A stretch of DNA of 33,527 bases, taken from Desulfurococcales archaeon (GTDB lineage Archaea; Thermoproteota; Thermoprotei_A; Sulfolobales; Fervidicoccaceae). Each line of letters begins with the position of its first letter. Positions within the stretch are counted from its first letter, which is position 1. The stretch is from NCBI GenBank assembly GCA_009904015.1, contig WYEQ01000024.1, forward strand, positions 1 through 33,527, given 5' to 3'. A program made the position numbers and the translations under genes. Of the stretch, positions 17,099 through 25,503 are shown in pieces. A model generated the notes under the pieces. It was given only the letters and a program-made list of their open reading frames with translations. It was not told the DNA's origin and ran no database searches.

Positions 17099-18937
17099 GT
17101 GGTGTTCCGACACTCACTAAGGATATTCATAGTCATAACTATTGTTTCGGGTTACACATTTCTAAGTTATTATTATCATAGGGGCGCTCTAACCGTTAAT
17201 CAATTCTTAGTTGCATCCATTACCGCTCTACTATTGGTCATATCAATAATTATACTGCTTAAGTCTATTCAACAAAAAGTCGCAACTCCAAACTTCAACC
17301 TAAGTTGGATCGTGCATGCATTGCCGAGTATAGTGTTTATTCTCACAGGCGTAGATGTTTATCTATATAAGCATCTAAGTATATATTCGGTTCTATCGCT
17401 CATAACAATCTTTATCATACTAACATTGTCAAAGAGGGATCTTGACATAGCTGTATTTGGGACCGCTACAATGGTAATGATTATAGCTGTTCTCTACAGC
17501 ATTTACATGCCTAGCTTTGGTAATGATACTTGGCGTGATGCTATTCAAGCTTTGCAAATAGTTGAAAGAGGAGGATTGAGAGATTTAACGGTGTTTCATA
17601 CTGCGTATCCGTTTCCATTAGTTTCACTGCTATATGCTGTGCATAGCATTGTAACCGATATGGATACTATTTGGTCTAGCAATGTTTTGGGAGTTCTCTA
17701 CATTCTTTTGCTTACCCTATGGATTTATTTACTGACTAAGAAGCTGAATACGGAGCATCATCGAGTAGCAAACTTGCTAGCGCTAACCACACCTTTGATT
17801 TTTGTCTGGTCTGTCTGGTTCATACCTCAGACATACGCTCTTCTAATAGTGTTACCACTACTATTCCTAAAGCTTCACATAATAATTGTGATGATCTTAA
17901 CTCTAGCTTTAGTATTCGGACATGGAGGCGTGGCTCTATGGACCTTAGGCATATTTGCAGTTCTATTCTTATTCATGGAGATGCTCAACGCTAAAGCCTC
18001 GACACATACCTTCCTTCAGCGACTCAGTATAAAACTAAAACTATTCTTCGTAATATTTAGCGTTTATGTTACTTACACGGTGATTTTAATGGTTTTAAAG
18101 GGGGCTGTAACAAACGTTTTTGAAGCAGTTGCGGCTTTTCTAAGTGGTGAAAGAATATTGATTGCGACACCCCCTATTCAAGCCCAAGCCCCTATAACCT
18201 CAATCCTAGGAGTTATACCCATAGCTATCCTCGTAACACTAGGTCTGGTAAGAATGCTTGAAGAAAATGACGTTCTTCTACGCTTGCTTGTGTTCATCTC
18301 TTTAGCTGGATTAGCAGTAGCGTATGTAGGTGCTGTGGCATTCCCCGCACTTGACCTGCCTAGATACCTAGGACTAGGCTCAACAACATTACTAGCAATA
18401 CTATCGCCACAAGCATTCGAAGCCCTAACCAGGAGAGGAAAACTAGGCGCTAGCTACGCCTATGCACTGCTACTTCTAGCAATACTGTCATTCGGATTTG
18501 CAGGACCACTAATGCCTGAGAATCCATATACAGCGAATCCGTACCCACCATGGTCCATATCAGGTCTCATCACATATAGTGAAGCACAGGAATTGAGAAA
18601 CCTAGCACCTACACTTTGTTGCAACAACTTTTTAATTGATTGGAGAGCCGGGAGTTACTTGAGGTATGCGGCATACTTATGGTCTCAATCGAGATATAGA
18701 GGATTTTATGACTATAACTATTCGTGCACGTTTATCTACGCAGGTTCATTTGATCTCCTTGTAACACCTGAATACCTAAGGAACTTTAACGGTTCATTCA
18801 TACTTAGAGTGCGTGCTCTTCATATGCCTGAGGCTTATTCTCCTACTATGTCAAAAGCCATTGATTATGAAATGATGCATAGAAGCCTTGTATATAATAG
18901 CAATAACTTTGTAATACTACTTTACATAAGGCGATGA
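17099..18937 (+). CDS. Large polytopic membrane protein, possible GT-C glycosyltransferase
   Basis: A 612 aa protein with about 12 hydrophobic segments from residue 9 to about 480, then a C-terminal domain of about 130 residues probably outside the cell (two Cys pairs, CC near 508 and later single Cys; many Tyr). After the fourth or fifth helix comes SFGNDTWRDA (139-148), an acidic motif in an outer loop like the one GT-C enzymes use to bind polyprenyl-phosphate sugars. I therefore suspect a GT-C glycosyltransferase or glycan polymerase, but no named family is certain. It is not AglB: the WWDYG motif is missing. The start is GTG (a second GTG follows). It overlaps the next gene by 4 bases. 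It is A+T-rich like the rest of the cluster. Confidence 0.75.
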   Translation: MVFRHSLRIFIVITIVSGYTFLSYYYHRGALTVNQFLVASITALLLVISIIILLKSIQQKVATPNFNLSWIVHALPSIVFILTGVDVYLYKHLSIYSVLSLITIFIILTLSKRDLDIAVFGTATMVMIIAVLYSIYMPSFGNDTWRDAIQALQIVERGGLRDLTVFHTAYPFPLVSLLYAVHSIVTDMDTIWSSNVLGVLYILLLTLWIYLLTKKLNTEHHRVANLLALTTPLIFVWSVWFIPQTYALLIVLPLLFLKLHIIIVMILTLALVFGHGGVALWTLGIFAVLFLFMEMLNAKASTHTFLQRLSIKLKLFFVIFSVYVTYTVILMVLKGAVTNVFEAVAAFLSGERILIATPPIQAQAPITSILGVIPIAILVTLGLVRMLEENDVLLRLLVFISLAGLAVAYVGAVAFPALDLPRYLGLGSTTLLAILSPQAFEALTRRGKLGASYAYALLLLAILSFGFAGPLMPENPYTANPYPPWSISGLITYSEAQELRNLAPTLCCNNFLIDWRAGSYLRYAAYLWSQSRYRGFYDYNYSCTFIYAGSFDLLVTPEYLRNFNGSFILRVRALHMPEAYSPTMSKAIDYEMMHRSLVYNSNNFVILLYIRR

Positions 18938-20013
18938 AAAGTATGAAAAGCATTGCTATGGTAATACCTGGAGGTATAGCAGGCGTTAAAACCATTACAG
19001 ATAAGCTTGTTTACGGTTTTAAAAGAGAAAAGTTAAATGTAAAGACGTTCTTATATGGTAAAAGCCTTGCTATAAATACTCTTCTAAATCTAAAGCATGC
19101 TTCACAGCTAAGGAATTTTGACACAATTATCTACATGGGCTCTATCCCTCAGCTAAGTGCCACATTTATAAAGCTTACAAAAGGAAATAACAAAACTGTT
19201 CTATTCGTACATGGATTTCTATTTCACGAAACTCTCAATGCTTTAAGAAGCGCGCAGATATCGTTGCGTGGAAAAATGGGGTTTCTCTACAACATTTTCC
19301 TATGGAATGCTGGTACAGCAACTAAAAGCATAGATCTTTTTGTATGCCATAGTATCACGACTTGTGAAGCAAATAAAATCGTGAAAAACTATATTGTCCT
19401 ACCTCAATTTGTGTTCCCTGAGGAAATTAGCACTTATGCGAAGCTATATGAAAGCTTGGTAAATGATAGTAGTAATCACAGTGAAGTCAAGGTGCTTGTA
19501 TACACATCATTTGCATTGTCGCCAAGGCTTCTAAAACCCTATCACGTTATAAGGTTAATGAAGGGTGTGAGTAGAAAGATTATGGGTAGGAGGATACAGT
19601 TATTAATAATTAATCCAAGAGTGGGGGAGAAGCTAGAGGAGTATTCTAACTTTAAGATTAGGTTTATGAAACCTTTACAAAGACGCGAGTTTCTTAGGCT
19701 CTTAGCCCTAGCAGATCTGTACATAGAGAGCTGTATTGATGAGGAACTAAGGTTGAGTTCAATAGAGGCTGCACTACTTGGTACCCCCGTAGCTAAGTTG
19801 ACGCATCCAAGATATGTGGAGAGGCAGGATTATGAAGATGAGATCCTGTGGGCTTCCTCACCACGAAGATTCATAGATATGCTAAGCGATTATATACAGC
19901 ACCTCGACTATTGGAAACTTTATTACGCTAAGAAACTACGGGATTTCCTCGTTACACGTAGAAGTTGGGATCATGTTAAAGCACTGCTCATTAAATATAT
20001 CCTATCATCTTGA
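18934..20013 (+). CDS. Divergent GT-B glycosyltransferase
   Basis: A 359 aa protein with a weak but readable GT4-type layout. N-domain: MVIPGGIAGVKTIT (9-22), then LFVHGFLFHET (90-100). C-domain: LVYTSFALSPRLLKPYHVIR (188-207), IRFMKPLQRREFLRLLALAD (242-261) and an EX7E-like pair Glu270/Glu278 (EELRLSSIEAALLGTPVA). The nucleotide-binding glycine stretch is reduced. The ATGA overlap with the membrane protein gene suggests the two act together. The sequence is strongly A+T-rich. Function as a glycosyltransferase is inference from layout and context. Confidence 0.75.
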   Translation: MKSMKSIAMVIPGGIAGVKTITDKLVYGFKREKLNVKTFLYGKSLAINTLLNLKHASQLRNFDTIIYMGSIPQLSATFIKLTKGNNKTVLFVHGFLFHETLNALRSAQISLRGKMGFLYNIFLWNAGTATKSIDLFVCHSITTCEANKIVKNYIVLPQFVFPEEISTYAKLYESLVNDSSNHSEVKVLVYTSFALSPRLLKPYHVIRLMKGVSRKIMGRRIQLLIINPRVGEKLEEYSNFKIRFMKPLQRREFLRLLALADLYIESCIDEELRLSSIEAALLGTPVAKLTHPRYVERQDYEDEILWASSPRRFIDMLSDYIQHLDYWKLYYAKKLRDFLVTRRSWDHVKALLIKYILSS

Positions 20014-20053
20014 TTCTTGAGCAAAGATTACAGATTGTGCGGAGGCAATCATT

Positions 20054-21292
20054 ATGCGTATTCTCGTTATAAATAATGGGATATGGCCTAGTGGAGCACA
20101 GATAAGCACGAATGAATTCATAGAATCTTTGGCTGATCGTGCAGAGCTAAGAATTCTTACATGCTATCAGGAAAGATTCTTGACAAAAGTACCAGCACTA
20201 ACATATCGCCTTCCCTGCAAAAGCGTTGGGGCACTCCTAATCATGAAAACTGATCGAACAGTTGAAAAGCTTGTTGAGTGGGCTGATATCGCATGGATCG
20301 CTACAGGAGAATTCGCATTAGCGTCAAGGATTAAGCGAATCAAAACGCTTCCCATAGTAGCACATCTTCATTCATATGAATTTCTATGCCCTTTTATGCA
20401 TCTTGCCTACTCCTTAAAAGAGGTATGTAATGATTCTTGCACAATTTCAAAGGTTGTCAAATGCAAGTTTGGATCTGAAACACACTTAATTACACTAGGC
20501 GCAAAGACTCTGCCCCATGGATTAATATCTTTGGGTCCAGGCATTGTTTGGACCTCACTATATTATGCGAAATGGAGAAAAATCATAACGGAATCTTTTA
20601 ATAGTACTGATGGTTTTATAGCTATTTCCAGAATCCTCTATGAACTACACACTCAATATCTCTATAATTTTAAAGAGAAACCGTTAGAGGTGATATACAA
20701 CCTTGCCATAGAGCCTCTGAAAAACATTAAACCAAGTTCTCATGAACCTTACGGCGACTATGTTCTGTATGCTTCTGGATCTAACCCTGTTAAAGGTCCT
20801 CACATATTGTTGGAGGCTTGGCGAGAGGTTTCTAGAGAGTTTAGGGATCTGAAGCTTTATATGATTGGGTGTAGGGGTTCTTGGGTTGAGAAGTTAGCTA
20901 AAAAGATGAGTTTGAGAAATGTTGCTTCCTTTGGTAGACTTTCTTCAGATAAGTACTACAGGCTTATGTATAGGGCTAGAGCTGTTGTTATGCCTTCTAT
21001 TTGGCCCGAGCCATTTGGTAGGATACCTGTTGAAGCTAATAGGCTTGGTGTACCAGCTGTTGTTAGTTCTGCTGGTGGTTTGCCCGAGACTATTGTTGAT
21101 GGTGCTACAGGCTACATTTTCAAAGCTAATGATGTCAATGATCTTGCTGAGAAAGTTATGAAAGTCTTAGAGAGAGATTTCGATAGAGAAGAGATTATTG
21201 TACATAGTTACGAAAGAATTAATCCGCAGAGAGAGGTGGAGAAGCTAATCAAGTTCTTTGAGAGTGTGATTAGTCATGATAGAGGGGTATAA
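20054..21292 (+). CDS. GT4 family glycosyltransferase with Cys-rich loop
   Basis: A 412 aa GT-B enzyme. N-domain: a start with NNGIWPSGAQIST, HLHSYEF (104-110) followed by a loop with Cys112, Cys125, Cys129 and Cys137, spaced as a possible zinc site seen in part of the GT4 family. C-domain: YASGSNPVKGPHILLEAW (239-256) and EX7E from Glu319 to Glu327 (EPFGRIPVEAN), then SSAGGLPETIVDG. All catalytic features are present. The ATG has an excellent ribosome site GGAGG at 20041-20045, the best of the cluster. Its 3' end overlaps the next gene by 17 bases. Confidence 0.93.
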   Translation: MRILVINNGIWPSGAQISTNEFIESLADRAELRILTCYQERFLTKVPALTYRLPCKSVGALLIMKTDRTVEKLVEWADIAWIATGEFALASRIKRIKTLPIVAHLHSYEFLCPFMHLAYSLKEVCNDSCTISKVVKCKFGSETHLITLGAKTLPHGLISLGPGIVWTSLYYAKWRKIITESFNSTDGFIAISRILYELHTQYLYNFKEKPLEVIYNLAIEPLKNIKPSSHEPYGDYVLYASGSNPVKGPHILLEAWREVSREFRDLKLYMIGCRGSWVEKLAKKMSLRNVASFGRLSSDKYYRLMYRARAVVMPSIWPEPFGRIPVEANRLGVPAVVSSAGGLPETIVDGATGYIFKANDVNDLAEKVMKVLERDFDREEIIVHSYERINPQREVEKLIKFFESVISHDRGV

Positions 21293-22139
21293 AAAATACC
21301 TGCTCGAAGGCTTAATGTATTACCTGCGCTCTATCCTATTTATAAGACCTGTGAAGAAATTCTTTACCCGTTTCATTAGAAGGGTTTTAATGCATAAATA
21401 TTACGAGTTTAAGCCCTGGAATGTGTTTTTAGTTCTTAATCGTGATGTAGATGCTATGCTAGTACATGGTTCAAGGCATTACATATATGCTTGGAGATAT
21501 GAGGAAAAACCCTCAAGTTTGCTCAGGTGTTTATTGAGGGTGTTGGGACGCGGTGTTTATGTTGATGTTGGGGCTTATGTTGGTTTCTACACAGTTTTGG
21601 TTGCTAAGCATTGTTGGGAGGTTATTACTTTTGAGCCTAATCCCATTAATTTAATTCTTTTGAGGTATAACATTGCTTTTCATGGAGTTGGAGATAGGGT
21701 TATGGTTGTTGATAAGGCTGCAGGTGATGTTCTTGGTTATGCGAGGTTCTCGATATCTTCTAGCCCTTCTGAAAGTTCTTTAACAAAGTATTTGAGGAAC
21801 AAGTTAAGGTTGCTCAATATCGATGTTGAGGTTGTAACTATAGACTCTATCTTGGAGTCTCTAGGTATTAGAGATGTTGAGAACCTTGTTATGAAGGTCG
21901 ATGTTGAGGGGTTTGGGTTAAGGGTTTTGAGAGGTGCTAGAAGAAGTATTGAGAAGTATAGACCATTTATTTTGTTTGAGGTTCACAGAACTCTTGATGA
22001 GGAGGACGAGATCCATGCCCTCAAAATGCTTAAAGATTTGGGTTATGGTTTTATAGTTGTGGAGCCGAGATCTAGAAGTAACTTCATTGTTTATGCTTAT
22101 CCAAGGGAGAAAGGGTGCTTGTGCTGTGAGCAGGCGTGA
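21276..22139 (+). CDS. FkbM family methyltransferase
   Basis: A 287 aa SAM-dependent methyltransferase of the FkbM type, which usually makes O-methyl groups on sugars or natural products. Motif I is YVDVGAYVGFYTVL (95-108), strand 2 ends with FEPNP (119-123), and the family signature VDVEGFGLRVLRGA (about 209-222) is complete, followed by ILFEVHR. The N-terminal 60 residues are basic and aromatic, perhaps for membrane or acceptor contact. The start overlaps the glycosyltransferase by 17 bases; a second ATG at residue 14 would avoid this. The next gene starts inside its 3' end. Confidence 0.9.
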   Translation: MIEGYKKYLLEGLMYYLRSILFIRPVKKFFTRFIRRVLMHKYYEFKPWNVFLVLNRDVDAMLVHGSRHYIYAWRYEEKPSSLLRCLLRVLGRGVYVDVGAYVGFYTVLVAKHCWEVITFEPNPINLILLRYNIAFHGVGDRVMVVDKAAGDVLGYARFSISSSPSESSLTKYLRNKLRLLNIDVEVVTIDSILESLGIRDVENLVMKVDVEGFGLRVLRGARRSIEKYRPFILFEVHRTLDEEDEIHALKMLKDLGYGFIVVEPRSRSNFIVYAYPREKGCLCCEQA

Positions 22140-23445
22140 ACCGGTTATTGGAGTAGTGGGGCTGGGTTATGTGGGCTTGGCTTATGCACTTGGTTTTTCC
22201 ATGTATGGATTCAGGGTTGTTGGTGTCGATATAGATGGCGAGAGGGTTAAGAGTATAAAGAACGGTCTAGTTAATGGTTTCAGTGGAGAGGTGTTGCTAA
22301 AGGTCGTTCAAGACGGCTCACTAAAAGTGTCAACGAGCTACGAGGTCCTCGGAGATGCTGATGTGGTGTTCATAACAGTCAACACTCCCACTAAGCATGA
22401 TGGCTCGCAGGATTTGTCGCAAGTAGTATCCGCATTGGAGAGCCTGGCCAAGGTCTGGCGGGATACACACTTCGACTACAGGATCATAGTGTTAAAGTCC
22501 ACCGTGCTACCTGGGACCACGAGAGCTCTGGCCGAATACGCTAGACATGAACTAGGCCTACCAATACCAGACAGATTAGGCTTCGCCCATAGCCCAGAGT
22601 TCCTTAGGGCTGACAGGGCTCTAGAGGATGTGCTTAGACCATTCAGAGTCGTCGTGGGAGGAGTTGATGAGAGGTCAACCGGTTACATAGCTGGTTTATT
22701 CAGGGATTTCTACCGAAGGGTTGGCTATGAGCCACCGATATATACTGTGTCTCTCGAAGAGGCCGAGCTAGTAAAGTATGCGTCCAACGTCTTCCTAGCA
22801 ATGAAGACGGTTTACGGCAACTTGATCGGACTAATATGCAGGCAAATAGATAACTGTGATGCGTGGAGAGTGATGAGTATTGTTGGACTAGACCCTAGGA
22901 TAGGTAGAAGCCACATACTGCCCGGGATGCCGTATGGAGGCCCATGCTTAATAAAAGACATCCTAGCCTTCGGAAGATTCATGCTGGAGAAAACAGGCTT
23001 AGACTTTGTTAAGCGCATACACGACTACAACGAGCTGGTAATAGAAAAGGTTACCGAGCACTTGGACAGCGAGCTAAGTGGATTGCAAGGGAGAAAAATA
23101 GTGGTGCTCGGCGTGTCATATAAGCCTGGCTCACCAGATATCAAGGACTCCCCTTCTATAAAACTATGCGAGAAGTTGCTGTCCAAGAACGCGATAGTGT
23201 ATATACACGATGTGAACAGGGAAGCCGTTGAAAAAGCCAAAGCCATTCTAAGCGGAGTCATAGCCCTTGAGACCACGGAGAAGCTGAAAGAAGTCGATGC
23301 AGTAATAGTAACACTGGGCTACAATGAATACAAGCTAATCCCGCCAGACGTATACGATAATGCATTAGTAATCGATATGACAGGCGAGATAACATATGAG
23401 AAAGCTCATAGATTCTACACAAGCAACAAGCTCAAAACAATATAA
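22126..23445 (+). CDS. UDP-sugar 6-dehydrogenase (UDP-Glc/UDP-ManNAc DH family)
   Basis: A 439 aa enzyme that oxidises C6 of a UDP-sugar to a uronic acid with two NAD+. Domains: NAD-binding (GVVGLGYVGLA, 9-19), central helical dimer domain, and C-terminal UDP-binding domain. The active-site Cys274 lies in YGGPCLIKDI with Lys277/Asp278, and Lys217 and Asn221 (VKYASN) are conserved. The frame is open to 22057, but I choose GTG at 22126, 8 bases after GGGTG, because the family begins just before the glycine motif. UDP-glucose and UDP-N-acetylmannosamine dehydrogenases are hard to tell apart; the product is a uronic acid donor for the cluster. It closes the cluster: no plus-strand gene follows for 2.6 kb. 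Confidence 0.93.
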   Translation: MSRREPVIGVVGLGYVGLAYALGFSMYGFRVVGVDIDGERVKSIKNGLVNGFSGEVLLKVVQDGSLKVSTSYEVLGDADVVFITVNTPTKHDGSQDLSQVVSALESLAKVWRDTHFDYRIIVLKSTVLPGTTRALAEYARHELGLPIPDRLGFAHSPEFLRADRALEDVLRPFRVVVGGVDERSTGYIAGLFRDFYRRVGYEPPIYTVSLEEAELVKYASNVFLAMKTVYGNLIGLICRQIDNCDAWRVMSIVGLDPRIGRSHILPGMPYGGPCLIKDILAFGRFMLEKTGLDFVKRIHDYNELVIEKVTEHLDSELSGLQGRKIVVLGVSYKPGSPDIKDSPSIKLCEKLLSKNAIVYIHDVNREAVEKAKAILSGVIALETTEKLKEVDAVIVTLGYNEYKLIPPDVYDNALVIDMTGEITYEKAHRFYTSNKLKTI

Positions 23446-23811
23446 AAAGGCTAGAAGTTTAAGCTAGTTCTTTCTATTCTCAATCCTCCAAACATGCAGA
23501 GTATTTCCGGGTGGAAGCATTAAATATAATTTATATCATTCTCCCTAAGTTGAGAGCTATTGCAAATACTCCTTTAAAGAATGGCGATGATAGTGTCAGC
23601 ATCGAGCTTAGCGCGTGTAGGCATGCGTCCTTCCCAGCATCAGATATGTAGAGCCTCTCTACGGTGAAGCAGTTCCTGGATCATAGTTCATAGTGCAGTT
23701 CCTCTTTACCTCCTTTACACATAGCTTAACCCTGCACAAAGAACTCATAGATCTTTTCTTCTCCAAAACTCTCTAAACTTGCTTTTTCACATGGCGCTTC
23801 TAGAGATTTAG

Positions 23812-24296
23812 GGTTATCAGCACAGTACTGCCGTGTGTATTAGTCGAGGCGTTGCTACGCGTATGTGTTCTCATGATCACGCCTACACATGCTTGAAGCT
23901 ATGATTCATTTGTGATTGTGGCTGGTATGATGATGAAGTATTATGCTGGTTGGCTAGGGTTCCGAATATTTACTCGTTGCAACCGGAAACTGCTCTGAGG
24001 CAGTCGATACAACTCATAAAGGAGGGGAAGGCAAAGGTAGTGAATGGCCTTGGAACACTAGCAATAGAGTGAAAAGACAGGGAAGGAGGAACGAGTGGTG
24101 GAAAAGCTGGCGGGCAGGGACGCTCATATATGAGGTACCGCCCCATGTGCTAGAACAGTTTAAAGAGCGGGACACGTGGGTTGGGATTGCTAGCATTGTA
24201 AATAAATCATGTATGCCGGGGGATGAGACTCAGAGTTTCTATGTGCACCTGAATTTGCTATTATGTATTTGCACATGGAATTTTTGCTGTGGCTAG
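23812..24296 (+). pseudogene. Broken gene of unknown function
   Basis: From 23812 one frame reads on with protein-like content: a Cys/His-rich part (MCSHDHAYTCLKL), then an in-frame TGA at 23902-23904, then CDCGWYDDEVLCWLARVPN and SLQPETALRQSIQLIKEGK, ending at TGA 24070-24072. A second frame starting GTG 24069 reads RNEWWKSWRAGTLIYEVPP and HVLEQFKERDTWVGIAS, up to TAG 24294. The pieces look like one former gene with a nonsense codon and a one-base shift near 24060. The final 35 residues look random. I do not know the family; the Cys and His could be a metal site. Confidence 0.5.
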
Positions 24297-24364
24297 CGCC
24301 AGTTCCCTGCTTTTCGATTCGTGAGTAAAGTTGCGCGTATTTGCACATAGAGGAGTTGCGCGTA
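24265..24364 (+). repeat. Short interleaved direct repeats
   Basis: GTATTTGCACAT occurs at 24265-24276 and 24337-24348 (72 bases apart), and GTTGCGCGTA at 24330-24339 and 24355-24364 (25 bases apart). They are too few for an array and may be traces of duplication during decay. Confidence 0.4.
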
Positions 24365-24613
24365 ATTGGATAAAAAACTGAGAAAGAGGCTTCTTCCTCT
24401 CATAATTAATCATGGAGCATCTGATAAGGCGTGTGTTTAGTGAGCACCGGGTGCGCGTGGGTGTAATCAACAATGCGTAACTATGAGCTACTGAAAATGC
24501 ACAGAGCTATTTGCCCATGAAAATATCAAGGCTGCGCCCACTAAATTGCTTGACTTAACCATGCAGGTTGAGGTGTAGCCACAACAAAGCGGGGGAGGAT
24601 CCTCCATTACTCG

Positions 24614-24623
24614 CTTATATATA
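24614..24623 (+). promoter_or_regulatory. TATA box before a 42-codon frame
   Basis: CTTATATATA is centred about 25 bases before the ATG at 24644, the correct distance for a leaderless archaeal transcript. Confidence 0.45.
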
Positions 24624-24643
24624 TCCATATTCCCGCGTGGTCG

Positions 24644-24772
24644 ATGACAGATAGCGCTGCACTTGTTGAGGGGGCGAAATGGGTTAAGGAGGGGAAGGAT
24701 CTCTCGTTTCTATTAAATAGAGAAAAGCGATTTCCGATGAAAAGAGGGCTTCATCACATCTCGCGCAACTAG
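24644..24772 (+). CDS. Possible small protein (42 aa)
   Basis: ATG to TAG, 42 aa, charged: MTDSAALVEGAKWVKEGKD then LSFLLNREKRFPMKRG and a His-rich end. A good TATA box precedes it at the leaderless distance. The last 20 codons overlap, on the other strand, the 3' part of the antitoxin relic at 24713-24917. No homology recognised; it may be a true microprotein, the start of a truncated larger gene, or chance. Confidence 0.3.
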   Translation: MTDSAALVEGAKWVKEGKDLSFLLNREKRFPMKRGLHHISRN

Positions 24773-24917
24773 GGAGTACTCAACCTCCTTCTTGACCTCG
24801 GAAAGACCTTTCTCGACCAATACATTGAACGCGTGATTCCTGCTCTTTGCGAGCCTATATTTACATTTTGTCAGCTAACTCAACGATCTCCTTGCGAGCC
24901 TTAATAGACGCAGATTC
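24713..24917 (-). pseudogene. Ribbon-helix-helix antitoxin relic, frameshifted
   Basis: On the minus strand, 24917 to 24861 reads SASIKARKEIVELADKM and stops at TAA. One base over, from 24859 on, the reading YRLAKSRNHAFNVLVEKGL continues with SEVKKEVEYSLVARD and ends at TAA 24713. Joined by removing one base near 24862 it gives a helix-turn-helix pair typical of archaeal CopG/VapB-like antitoxins (ELADKM, then ...SRNHAFNVLVEKGLSEV). The N-terminal beta strand and a start codon are missing behind an in-frame TGA (24918-24920). No cognate toxin gene is next to it, unless it once paired with the vapC at 25133. Confidence 0.55.
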
Positions 24918-25132
24918 TCAAAAGGATACGCCAAGAATTATCAGGTAAACTATTGTAATTATTTAAAAATACAGCTTTAAAACACCTCTATACCATCTAG
25001 ACCAGAAGTTGCCTTCTACAGTGTTTGCACAGCCCATAGCTCTCTCAAACCCACAAGTAGATGCGTCTGAATTTTCTGGGGATTCATGTAATATTTCTAT
25101 TTTTTGCATTAACTCCCTCGTTGACATGGTTT

Positions 25133-25495
25133 CTAGGTATTGCTTTGCTTTTCCCTTAGCTTTACGTCGTCCGTTACTAGCAAGAGCTTGTTTCTGAGCG
25201 CGTAGTGGAGGTACGCGGCATCATATATTGTTAAGCCCTCCTTGACTGCTAGCTCGAAGACATCTTTTTCCTCGCTCCTTATATTAGCTATTGCGATAAC
25301 ATCAAAGATCCTCCCCATAACGCTGAGCAGCTTTTTCGCTGTCTCCTCATCGAGGCGTCTTGACAAGTAGTACTCCTTCCAGACAGCATTAAGAGCCTCG
25401 TAAATCGCTAAATCCAACGTCGCCTCCACTGCGAGTGGCTTTAGGTAACCTTTTTTAACTAGGTTGAAGATGGCGCCAGCATCGAAGAGATACAT
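25133..25495 (-). CDS. vapC: VapC-type PIN-domain ribonuclease toxin
   Basis: A PIN-domain toxin, 120 aa from ATG 25495. Acidic active-site residues: Asp5 (YLFDAGAIF), Glu33 (IYEALN), Asp92 (IYDAAYLHYA) and Asp109/110 (LVTDDVKL). VapC enzymes cleave RNA, often tRNA or rRNA, and are neutralised by VapB. The start follows the vapB stop by 8 bases. An upstream GTG at 25525 would overlap vapB and add ten residues unlike the family. The C-terminus ends abruptly as KLREKQSNT; adding one A to the AAAA near 25155-25160 would give KLREKAKQYLETMSTREL, the usual family ending, so a one-base deletion (or error) has trimmed it. The catalytic core is whole, so activity may survive. Confidence 0.85.
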   Translation of the reverse strand: MYLFDAGAIFNLVKKGYLKPLAVEATLDLAIYEALNAVWKEYYLSRRLDEETAKKLLSVMGRIFDVIAIANIRSEEKDVFELAVKEGLTIYDAAYLHYALRNKLLLVTDDVKLREKQSNT

Positions 25496-25503
25496 TGCGT
25501 TTC

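Larger units (their letters stand above)
23446..25132. other. Gene-poor region with decayed sequence
   Basis: A stretch of 1.7 kb with no intact gene of normal size. It holds a broken unknown gene (23812-24296), a short frame with its own TATA box (24644-24772), a frameshifted antitoxin relic (24713-24917) and small direct repeats near 24265-24364. Between 23446 and 23811 I see only fragmentary frames with stops, and between 24365 and 24600 only a 22-codon frame at 24412. It looks like a graveyard for inserted DNA between the glycan cluster and vapBC. Confidence 0.6.

Noticed and set aside
24265-24364. CRISPR-like repeat array
   Set aside because: Only two copies each of two short, unequally spaced repeats; no spacers of regular length and no cas genes.
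24261-24473. 70-codon minus-strand frame in the gene-poor region
   Set aside because: Contains CANT twice only because it crosses the direct repeats; no promoter, no family likeness.
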